Shown piece by piece: positions 57,805-64,000 of a stretch of DNA of 64,000 bases. How positions within the stretch are numbered: the stretch's first letter is position 1; the number at the start of each line of letters is the position of its first letter. Under the pieces are notes generated by a model. The model saw only the letters and a list, made by a program, of their open reading frames with translations. It was not told where the DNA came from and did not search any database. Source of the DNA: Streptomyces sp. NBC_01485 (GTDB lineage: Bacteria > Actinomycetota > Actinomycetes > Streptomycetales > Streptomycetaceae); NCBI RefSeq assembly GCF_036227125.1, contig NZ_CP109435.1:2108001-2172000 (forward strand), given 5' to 3'. A program made the translations under genes and the position numbers.

Positions 57805-59175
57805 ATGCGAACCCAGAGCCGACGGAGGCCGCGAGCCACGCTCGCCGCGGTCGCCGCAGGGACGCTGCTCGCCCCGCTGCTCTCCGGCTGCTGGGCCGGG
57901 GCCGGCGGGGCGGGTTCCGGCGGCGACTCCATCAACGTCCTGATGGTCAACAACCCGCAGATGACGGAGTTGCAGAAGCTCACCGCCGACCACTTCACCA
58001 AGGAGACCGGCATCAAGGTCAGCTTCACCGTCCTCCCCGAGAACGACGTCCGCGACAAGATCAGCCAGGACTTCGCCAACCAGGCGGGCCAGTACGACGT
58101 GGCGACCCTGTCGAACTACGAGATCCCGATCTACGCCCGCAACGGCTGGCTGCACGAGATGGACTCCTACGTCGCGAACGACCCGGCGTACGACGAGCAG
58201 GACGTCCTGAAGCCGATGCGCGAATCCCTCACCGCCGACGACGGCAAGCTCTACGGCCAGCCCTTCTACGGCGAGTCGTCCTTCCTGATGTACCGCAAGG
58301 ACGTGTTCGCGGCGAAGGGCCTGACGATGCCCGCGCACCCCACCTGGCAGCAGGTGGCCGACCTGGCGGCGAAGACGGACGGCGCCGAGCCCGGCATGAA
58401 GGGCATCTGCCTGCGCGGGCTGCCCGGCTGGGGCGAGGTGATGGCGCCCCTGACGACGGTCGTGAACACCTTCGGCGGCACCTGGTTCGACAAGGACTGG
58501 AAGGCGCGGCTGAACTCGCCCGAGTTCGAGAAGGCGACGAAGTTCTATGTCGACCTCGTCCGCGCGCACGGCGAGTCCGGGGCCGCCCAGTCCGGCTTCG
58601 CCGAGTGCCTGAACAACATGACCCAGGGCAAGGTCGCCATGTGGTACGACGCGACCTCCGCGGCCGGTTCCCTGGAGGCGGCGAAGTCCCCGGTCAAGGG
58701 CAGGATGGGGTACGCGCCGGCCCCCGTGGAGCGGACCGCCGCCTCCGGCTGGCTCTACACCTGGGCCTGGGGCATCCAGAAGGCCTCCCGCAACTCCGAC
58801 AAGGCCTGGAAGTTCGTCTCCTGGGCGTCGGGCAAGCAGTACGAGCAGCTCGTCGGCCAGAAGGTCGGCTGGTCCGACGTGCCGGCCGGCAAGCGGGCGT
58901 CGACGTACACGAACGCCGACTACGTCCAAGAGGCCGCCGCCTTCCAGGAGATGACGAAGCAGGCCATCGAGGGGGCGAAGCCCAACGACCCCGGCGTGCA
59001 GCCGCGCCCCGCGCCCGGCATCCAGTTCGTCGGCATCCCCGAGTTCACCGACCTCGGCACCAGGGTCTCCCAGGAGATCAGCGCGGCCATCGCCGGACGC
59101 CAGTCCGTCGAGACGGCCCTGAGGAAGTCCCAGAAGATCGCCGAGCGGATCTCCGAGGAGTACGAGGGACGATGA
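57805..59175 (+). CDS. Sugar/polyol ABC transporter substrate-binding lipoprotein
   Basis: A 456-residue family 1 binding protein with lipobox LLSGC after RRPRATLAAVAAGTLLAPL. NVLMVNNPQMTELQKLTADHFTKETGIKVSFTVLPENDVRDKISQDFANQAGQYDV and LYGQPFYGESSFLMYRKDVFAAKGL match SmoE/sorbitol-mannitol binders. ATG at 57805 has AGGAGCG upstream; a longer ATG at 57733 is less likely. It ends with an ATGA overlap with the first permease. Confidence 0.9.
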   Translation: MRTQSRRRPRATLAAVAAGTLLAPLLSGCWAGAGGAGSGGDSINVLMVNNPQMTELQKLTADHFTKETGIKVSFTVLPENDVRDKISQDFANQAGQYDVATLSNYEIPIYARNGWLHEMDSYVANDPAYDEQDVLKPMRESLTADDGKLYGQPFYGESSFLMYRKDVFAAKGLTMPAHPTWQQVADLAAKTDGAEPGMKGICLRGLPGWGEVMAPLTTVVNTFGGTWFDKDWKARLNSPEFEKATKFYVDLVRAHGESGAAQSGFAECLNNMTQGKVAMWYDATSAAGSLEAAKSPVKGRMGYAPAPVERTAASGWLYTWAWGIQKASRNSDKAWKFVSWASGKQYEQLVGQKVGWSDVPAGKRASTYTNADYVQEAAAFQEMTKQAIEGAKPNDPGVQPRPAPGIQFVGIPEFTDLGTRVSQEISAAIAGRQSVETALRKSQKIAERISEEYEGR

Positions 59176-60110
59176 CCGCGACGACGACGGCCCCGCCGGC
59201 CACCGCACCCGTACGCCCCCTGCGGCAGCCCTCCGCCCGCCTGCGCGCCTGGGCGACCCGGGCCCCGCTGCTCCCCGCCCTGGTCTTCATGATCGTGGTC
59301 ACCCAACTCCCCTTCGTGGCCACGCTGGTGATCTCCTTCTTCGACTGGAACGCCCTCTACCCCAAGGCCCGCCGCTTCACCGGCCTCGACAACTACCACC
59401 AGGTCCTGACCGACGCCGACCTGCGCCACTCGGTGTGGACGACCATCCTGCTGACGGCGACCGTGGTGCTGGTCAGCCTGGTGCTCGGGCTGGCCCTGGC
59501 ACTGCTCCTGGACCGCCGCTTCCGCGGCCGGGGCGTGGTCCGCACGCTGCTGATCGCGCCCTTCCTGGTGGTCCCGGTGGCCGCGGCCCTGCTCTGGAAA
59601 CACGTCCTCTACAACCCCGAATACGGCCTGCTCAACGGGCTTTCGCACTACGTGGGCGGCCCCCAGCCCGACTGGATCTCCGACACCCCGCTGCTCGCCG
59701 TCGAGGCCTCCCTCGTCTGGCAGTGGACGCCGTTCATGATGCTGATCCTGCTGGCCGGACTGCAGAGCCGCGACCAGCAGCAGATCGAGGCGGCCCGGGT
59801 GGACGGCGCGAGCGACTGGCAGATCTTCCGCCACCTCACCCTCCCCCACCTGCGCCGCTACCTCGAACTCGGCGCCCTGCTCGGCTCGATCTACATCGTG
59901 CAGAACTTCGACGCGGTCTTCACCATCACGTCCGGCGGCCTGGGCACGGCGAACCTCCCCTACACCGTCTACCAGAGCTTCTACCAGGCCCACGAGAACG
60001 GCCTCGCCTCGGCCGCCGGCGTCCTGGTGGTCATCGGCTCGATCGTCATCGCGACCTTCGCCCTGCGGGTCGTCTCGTCCCTGTTCCGCGAGGAGGTGTC
60101 CCGCGCATGA
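59172..60110 (+). CDS. Sugar/polyol ABC transporter permease (SmoF-like)
   Basis: A 312-residue permease with six predicted helices; PLLPALVFMIVVTQLPFVATLVISFFDWNALYP opens it and the EAA loop is QQIEAARVDGASDWQIFRHLTLPHLRRYLELG. The ATG at 59172 overlaps the binding-protein stop and the gene overlaps the next permease by 4 bp. Confidence 0.92.
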   Translation: MTATTTAPPATAPVRPLRQPSARLRAWATRAPLLPALVFMIVVTQLPFVATLVISFFDWNALYPKARRFTGLDNYHQVLTDADLRHSVWTTILLTATVVLVSLVLGLALALLLDRRFRGRGVVRTLLIAPFLVVPVAAALLWKHVLYNPEYGLLNGLSHYVGGPQPDWISDTPLLAVEASLVWQWTPFMMLILLAGLQSRDQQQIEAARVDGASDWQIFRHLTLPHLRRYLELGALLGSIYIVQNFDAVFTITSGGLGTANLPYTVYQSFYQAHENGLASAAGVLVVIGSIVIATFALRVVSSLFREEVSRA

Positions 60111-60931
60111 ACGTCGTACGCCGAGGCGGCCTCGGGCTGCTGGCCTGGGTGGCCGGGATCGTGTTCTTCCTGCCCGTCGCCTGGATGGCCCTGACGTCCC
60201 TGCACTCCGAGCAGGACGCGGCGACCAACCCGCCGTCCTTCACCGCGTCGCTCACCCTCGACGGCTACCGCGAGTTCTTCGGCACCGGCGGCGGCGCGAG
60301 CCCGTGGCCGGCGCTGGTCAACTCGACGGTGGCGTCGCTCGGTTCGACCGTCCTGGTCCTGCTGCTCGCCCTCCCGGCGGCCTACGCGCTGTCGATCCGC
60401 CCGGTGCGGAAGTGGACGGACGTCCTGTTCTTCTTCCTGTCGACGAAGATGCTGCCGGTGGTGGCGGGCCTGCTGCCGATCTACCTGTTCGCGAAGAACG
60501 CCGGGCTGCTGGACAACATCTGGCTCCTGGTCGTCCTCTACACCTCCATGAACCTGCCGATCGCGGTGTGGATGATGCAGTCGTTCCTGTCCGAGGTCCC
60601 GGTGGCGATCATCGAGGCCGCGCGGGTGGACGGGGCACGGCTGCCGACGATCCTCGCGCGTGTGGTCGCCCCGATCGCCCTGCCGGGCATCGCGGCGACG
60701 GCCCTGATCTGCTTCATCTTCAGCTGGAACGAACTGCTCTTCGCCCGGGTGCTCACCGGTGTGGTCGCGGAGACCGCCCCCGTCTTCCTGACCGGCTTCA
60801 TCACCAGCCAGGGCCTGTTCCTGGCGAAGGTGTGCGCCGCGTCGCTCGTCATCTCCCTGCCGGTGCTCGCCGCGGGGTTCGCCGCCCAGGACAAACTGGT
60901 CCAGGGCCTGTCCTTGGGAGCCGTGAAATGA
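60107..60931 (+). CDS. Sugar/polyol ABC transporter permease (SmoG-like)
   Basis: A 274-residue permease of the MalG/SmoG type. LLAWVAGIVFFLPVAWMALTSLHSEQDAATNPPSF is the first helix and the EAA loop is VAIIEAARVDGARLPTILARVVAPIALPGI. With the preceding permease it would import a polyol or monosaccharide. ATGA overlaps on both sides. No ATPase is encoded in the operon; it may share one encoded elsewhere. Confidence 0.92.
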   Translation: MNVVRRGGLGLLAWVAGIVFFLPVAWMALTSLHSEQDAATNPPSFTASLTLDGYREFFGTGGGASPWPALVNSTVASLGSTVLVLLLALPAAYALSIRPVRKWTDVLFFFLSTKMLPVVAGLLPIYLFAKNAGLLDNIWLLVVLYTSMNLPIAVWMMQSFLSEVPVAIIEAARVDGARLPTILARVVAPIALPGIAATALICFIFSWNELLFARVLTGVVAETAPVFLTGFITSQGLFLAKVCAASLVISLPVLAAGFAAQDKLVQGLSLGAVK

Positions 60932-61917
60932 AGGCCGCCGTCATCGAGTCCGTGGGCCGCGCCGTCGTCACCGAGGTCCCCGACCCGACGCCCGGGCCGC
61001 GCGAGGTCGTCGTAGAGGTCGCCGCCTGCGGTCTGTGCGGCACCGATCTGCACATCCTCCAGGGCGAGTTCGCGCCCAAGCTGCCCCTCGTGCCCGGGCA
61101 CGAGTTCGCGGGCGCGGTGGTCGGGGTGGGCGCCGAGGTCACGGAGGTCTCCGTCGGCGACCGAGTGGCCGTGGACCCCTCGCTGTACTGCTACGAGTGC
61201 CGGCAGTGCCGCACCGGCCACAACAACCTCTGCGAACGGTGGGCCGCGATCGGCGTCACCACGGCGGGCGGGGCCGCGCAGTACGCGGTGGCACCGGCCG
61301 CGAACTGCGTACGGCTGCCCGAGCACGTCCGCACACAGGACGCGGCGCTGGTGGAGCCCTTGTCGTGCGCGGTGCGCGGCTACGACGTGCTCCGCTCGCG
61401 CCTGGGCGCGCATGTGCTGATCTACGGCTCCGGGACGATGGGCCTGATGATGCTGGAGCTCGCGAAGCGCACGGGCGCGGCCAGCGTCGACGTCGTCGAC
61501 GTCAACCCCGCGCGCCTGGAGACGGCCCGTCGGCTGGGCGTCTCCGGGTCGGCGGCGAGCCCGGACGAGCTGGAGCGGCCACAGGGCTGGGACGTCGTCG
61601 TGGACGCCACGGGCAACGCGGCGGCGATCCAGGACGGCCTGGACCGGGTGGCGAAGGCGGGGACGTTCCTGCAGTTCGGGGTGGCGGACTACGCGACCCG
61701 GGTGACGATCGACCCGTACCGGATCTACAACCAGGAGATCACCATCACCGGGTCGATGGCGGTCCTGCACAGCTTCGAGCGGGCGGCCGAACTGTTCGCG
61801 AACGGCGTGCTGGACGCGGACGTCTTCATCAGCGACCGGATCCCGCTGGAGCGCTACCCGCAGGCGCTGGAGCAGTTCGCGGCGGGGGTCGGCCGCAAGA
61901 TCGTCGTGGTGCCCTGA
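60928..61917 (+). CDS. Zinc-dependent medium-chain dehydrogenase (polyol/sorbitol type)
   Basis: A 329-residue MDR enzyme. The catalytic zinc site is CGLCGTDLHILQGEF with VPGHEFAGAVVGVG; the structural zinc Cys cluster is CYECRQCRTGHNNLC. The Rossmann motif is VLIYGSGTMGLMMLELAKRTGAASVDVVDVNPARLE with an Asp for NAD. It would oxidise the polyol brought in by the coupled transporter to a ketose. It is the last gene of the operon, ATGA-linked to the permease. Confidence 0.92.
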   Translation: MKAAVIESVGRAVVTEVPDPTPGPREVVVEVAACGLCGTDLHILQGEFAPKLPLVPGHEFAGAVVGVGAEVTEVSVGDRVAVDPSLYCYECRQCRTGHNNLCERWAAIGVTTAGGAAQYAVAPAANCVRLPEHVRTQDAALVEPLSCAVRGYDVLRSRLGAHVLIYGSGTMGLMMLELAKRTGAASVDVVDVNPARLETARRLGVSGSAASPDELERPQGWDVVVDATGNAAAIQDGLDRVAKAGTFLQFGVADYATRVTIDPYRIYNQEITITGSMAVLHSFERAAELFANGVLDADVFISDRIPLERYPQALEQFAAGVGRKIVVVP

Positions 61918-61990
61918 CGGCTTTTGACACCTTTGACAGCTTCGGGCTCAGGTAAGGGAACGGCAAAGTGATGCCGTTCGTTCACCCGGC

Positions 61991-63226
61991 ATGACAGCTA
62001 TGACCCCCGGCTCGAACATCCCTCTCCCCGTCGCGCGCGTGACGGTGGACGTCGCCGCCCCGGTGCGGCTCGACGTTTCGGGCCTGCTGCTCACCGCAGA
62101 CGGCAAGGTGCGCTCCGACGACGACTTCATCTTCTACAACCAGCCCAGCGGCCCCGGTGTCACGTACCGCACCGGCGGGGGTACGGCGCCCGACGCGATC
62201 GTCGTCGACACGGCCGCGCTCCCGCCCGGCATCGAGAAGATCGTCATCACCGCGAGCCCGGACGGCGCGGGCCAGACGTTCCAGGGCGTCGAACCGACGG
62301 CGACGATCCGCGGCGCGGACGACAACAGCGTCCTGGCCACCTTCACGCCCCCGCAGCTCGGCGGCGAGACGGCGCTGGTGGTCGTGGAGATCTACCTCAG
62401 GAACGGCGCCTGGAAGGCCCGCGCGGTCGGCCAGGGCTACGCCAACGGCCTGGCCGGCATCGCCACCGACTTCGGCGTGACGGTGGAGGAACCGGCACCG
62501 GCCGCAGCCCAGGCCCAGCCGGTCGCCCCGCCCACGCCGACGATGCGGACCCCGGTGGCGCCCTCGGCCCCGCCCGTGGACCCGCGCCTCGCCGCTCCCG
62601 CGCCGCCCGCCGCTCCCCCGGCCCCGCCCGCCGCCGCGCCGGGCACCGGGAAGATCAACCTCGACAAGGGGCGCGTCAGCCTCCAGAAGAACCAGACCGT
62701 CTCCCTCGTCAAGGGCGGGCAGCCGCTGCTCTCGCAGGTCAAGATGGGCCTCGGCTGGGAGCCCGCGTTCCGCGGCAAGGACATCGACCTGGACGCATCG
62801 GTCATCGCCTACGGCCCCCAGCGCAACCACATCGACAGCTGCTACTTCGGCAAGCTCTCCATCGTGAACGGCGCGATCAAGCACTCCGGGGACAACCTCA
62901 CCGGCGAGGGCGGGGGCGACGACGAGGTGATCGTCGTCGACCTCGGCCGTCTCCCGCAGGAGGTGTCCGGTCTGGTCTTCACGGTGAACTCGTTCTCCGG
63001 CCAGAAGTTCACGGAGGTCGCCAAGGCGTACTGCCGCCTGCTGGACGCCGCGACCGGCGAGGAACTCGTCCGCTTCGACCTCACCGGCGCCGAACCGCAG
63101 ACGGGCGTGCTGATGGCCAAGCTCATCCGGCAGTTCTCCGGTGAGTGGGAGATGACGGCCATGGGCGACTTCGTGAAGGCCCGTACGGTGCGGAACATGG
63201 TGAAGCCGGGCGCCCAGGCCCTGTAG
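61991..63226 (+). CDS. Double TerD-domain stress protein
   Basis: A 411-residue protein with two TerD-type domains joined by a Pro/Ala-rich linker. Domain one has DGKVRSDDDFIFYNQPSGPGV, ANIVVDTAALPPGIEKIVITAS-like sequence and a Ca2+-type acidic loop; domain two has LDKGRVSLQKNQTVSLVKGGQPLLSQVKMGLGWEP, KDIDLDASVIAYGP and EVIVVDLGRLPQEVSGLVFTVNSFSGQKFTEV. TerD proteins bind calcium and take part in tellurite and stress responses at the membrane. ATG at 61991 or 62000 could start translation. Confidence 0.92.
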   Translation: MTAMTPGSNIPLPVARVTVDVAAPVRLDVSGLLLTADGKVRSDDDFIFYNQPSGPGVTYRTGGGTAPDAIVVDTAALPPGIEKIVITASPDGAGQTFQGVEPTATIRGADDNSVLATFTPPQLGGETALVVVEIYLRNGAWKARAVGQGYANGLAGIATDFGVTVEEPAPAAAQAQPVAPPTPTMRTPVAPSAPPVDPRLAAPAPPAAPPAPPAAAPGTGKINLDKGRVSLQKNQTVSLVKGGQPLLSQVKMGLGWEPAFRGKDIDLDASVIAYGPQRNHIDSCYFGKLSIVNGAIKHSGDNLTGEGGGDDEVIVVDLGRLPQEVSGLVFTVNSFSGQKFTEVAKAYCRLLDAATGEELVRFDLTGAEPQTGVLMAKLIRQFSGEWEMTAMGDFVKARTVRNMVKPGAQAL

Positions 63227-63246
63227 CCGCGTCGCCGTCGTCGCCC

Positions 63247-63303
63247 GTAGACGTCCCCGACGCCAGTAGACGTCCCCGACGCATGTAGACGTTCCGCTGC
63301 CGG
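63247..63303 (+). repeat. Three 19-bp direct repeats after the TerD gene
   Basis: GTAGACGTCCCCGACGC repeats exactly 19 bp apart at 63247, 63266 and (with two changes) 63285. The gap between the convergent genes also holds a complementary GGGCGCCCGC...GGGGGCGCCCGC hairpin at about 63301-63330 that may terminate transcription. The repeats could be an iteron-like binding array or replication slippage. Confidence 0.7.
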
Positions 63304-63334
63304 GCGCCCGCCACCAAGGGGGCGCCCGCAGCCG

Positions 63335-63910
63335 TCACCGCGCGGGCGGCCGCAGGCCCTCCGTCAGCAGCGACACATACCGGCGGATGGCACCGCTGTC
63401 GCCCTTCGCCAGCTCCGACGCCGTCGCCACCCCGTGCGCGAGGCGCAGTACGTCGATCGGCTCGACGTCCGCCCGCAGGGTCCCCTCCCGCTGCGCCGCC
63501 CCCACCAGCCGGGCCGCCGCGTCCTTCATGCTGCTGCCGCAGGCGGTGACCGCGGCCGCGCCGCCGTCCGTGACGGCGGAGCCCAGCAGTGACTTCAGGC
63601 CGCGGACCTGGATCGTGCCGACGCACAGCTCGTTGAGCCAGGCCACCAGCGCCTCGCCCGGCGGGAGTTCCCCGCCGAGTTCGTCGGCCCGCGCGGCGAG
63701 CGCCTCGATCCGGTCGAGGTAGGCCGCCTCCAGCAGCGCCTGACGGGTCGGGAAGTGCCGGTACAGCGTGCCGGATCCGACGCCCGCGCGCTTGGCGATG
63801 TCGTCGAGGGAGGCGCCCTCCCCATGCTCGGCGAAGGCCTCCGCCGCCGCCTTCAGCAAGCGCTCGTAGTTGCGGCGAGCGTCCGCGCGCATGGGCCTGA
63901 CCTGCGTCAT
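63335..63910 (-). CDS. TetR family regulator
   Basis: A 191-residue regulator with HTH RRNYERLLKAAAEAFAEHGEGASLDDIAKRAGVGSGTLYRHFPTRQALLEAAYLDRIEAL and a TetR_C_33-type ligand domain (AADELGGELPPGEALVAWLNELCV, GLKSLLGSAVTDGGAAAVTACGSSM). It probably represses an efflux or reductase gene upstream, beyond the window edge. The last 90 bases of the window are its divergent promoter region and hold no complete gene. Confidence 0.92.
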   Translation of the reverse strand: MTQVRPMRADARRNYERLLKAAAEAFAEHGEGASLDDIAKRAGVGSGTLYRHFPTRQALLEAAYLDRIEALAARADELGGELPPGEALVAWLNELCVGTIQVRGLKSLLGSAVTDGGAAAVTACGSSMKDAAARLVGAAQREGTLRADVEPIDVLRLAHGVATASELAKGDSGAIRRYVSLLTEGLRPPAR

Positions 63911-64000
63911 CCAGTTACTCCTCGCGCCGACGTCGTGCTGCCCGCATGTTCCACCACATCACGCGGCGACACCAGACGGGGCACGCGGTCGCGGGCGGTG

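Noticed and set aside
63247..63303. CRISPR array
   Set aside because: Only three short units, no unique spacers (the 2-base gaps are constant) and no cas genes.

Overview
This window is high-GC actinobacterial chromosome and is almost certainly Streptomyces. Codon third positions are strongly G/C. GTG starts and 4-bp ATGA/GTGA overlaps are common. Typical Streptomyces families are present: a SigE-type ECF sigma factor, an LAXTG-anchored secreted protein, ectABCD, and mycothiol-related families. From memory, the gene order cob - LAETG protein - ABC/aminotransferase - ectABCD - penicillin-binding protein - SigE sigma factor - pectinases follows the S. coelicolor SCO185x-SCO188x region; no alignment was run.

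Layout. 1-4.05 kb: end of a cobalamin cluster (CbiG-CobJ fusion cut by the window edge, CobH, CbiX-type chelatase, CobC-like aminotransferase), all translationally coupled. 4.2-10.8 kb: LAXTG surface protein, amidohydrolase, polar amino-acid ABC transporter, class V aminotransferase, acetyltransferase. A solo IS200/IS605-type right end sits at 6.5 kb. 10.85-18.1 kb is an accessory island: TetR/DUF1772 pair with paired operators, DUF4267 protein, broken IS5- and ISAs1-type transposases, a lower-GC epoxide-hydrolase-like gene facing a WYL regulator, and a dihydrofolate-reductase-like gene between diverged direct repeats. 18.1-22.1 kb: DinB-like gene and ectABCD (ectoine and 5-hydroxyectoine). 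22.1-33.0 kb: housekeeping and metabolic genes (aminotransferase, FrnE-type oxidoreductase, acetyltransferases, ketoglutarate-semialdehyde dehydrogenase with IclR, penicillin-binding protein, purine permease, ECF sigma factor with a membrane partner).

33.1-56.7 kb is a pectin/hemicellulose utilisation locus. Secreted enzymes (PL9 and PL1 pectate lyases, two pectin methylesterases, rhamnogalacturonan acetylesterase, a Tat-exported alpha/beta hydrolase) would attack the polymer. A sugar ABC transporter (one binding protein, two permeases, no ATPase in the window) would import oligomers. GH43, a DUF6807/PmoA-like protein and a Gfo/Idh oxidoreductase would trim or oxidise them inside. A pentonate-dehydratase-like IlvD protein plus a DHDPS-family enzyme and, in a second operon, a KdgD-type dehydratase with a divergent uronate dehydrogenase suggest oxidative, non-phosphorylative sugar-acid breakdown to 2-oxoglutarate. 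The last step could be supplied by the semialdehyde dehydrogenase at 25.4-26.9 kb. Control probably involves the local GntR regulator and a LacI-type factor encoded elsewhere.

56.9-61.9 kb: DeoR-type regulator, sugar/polyol ABC transporter and zinc dehydrogenase, a polyol-uptake operon. 62-64 kb: double-TerD protein and a TetR regulator. I found no tRNA, rRNA or CRISPR array. The most unusual single gene is the unrecognised cytoplasmic protein at 53480-54652, coupled to KdgD.
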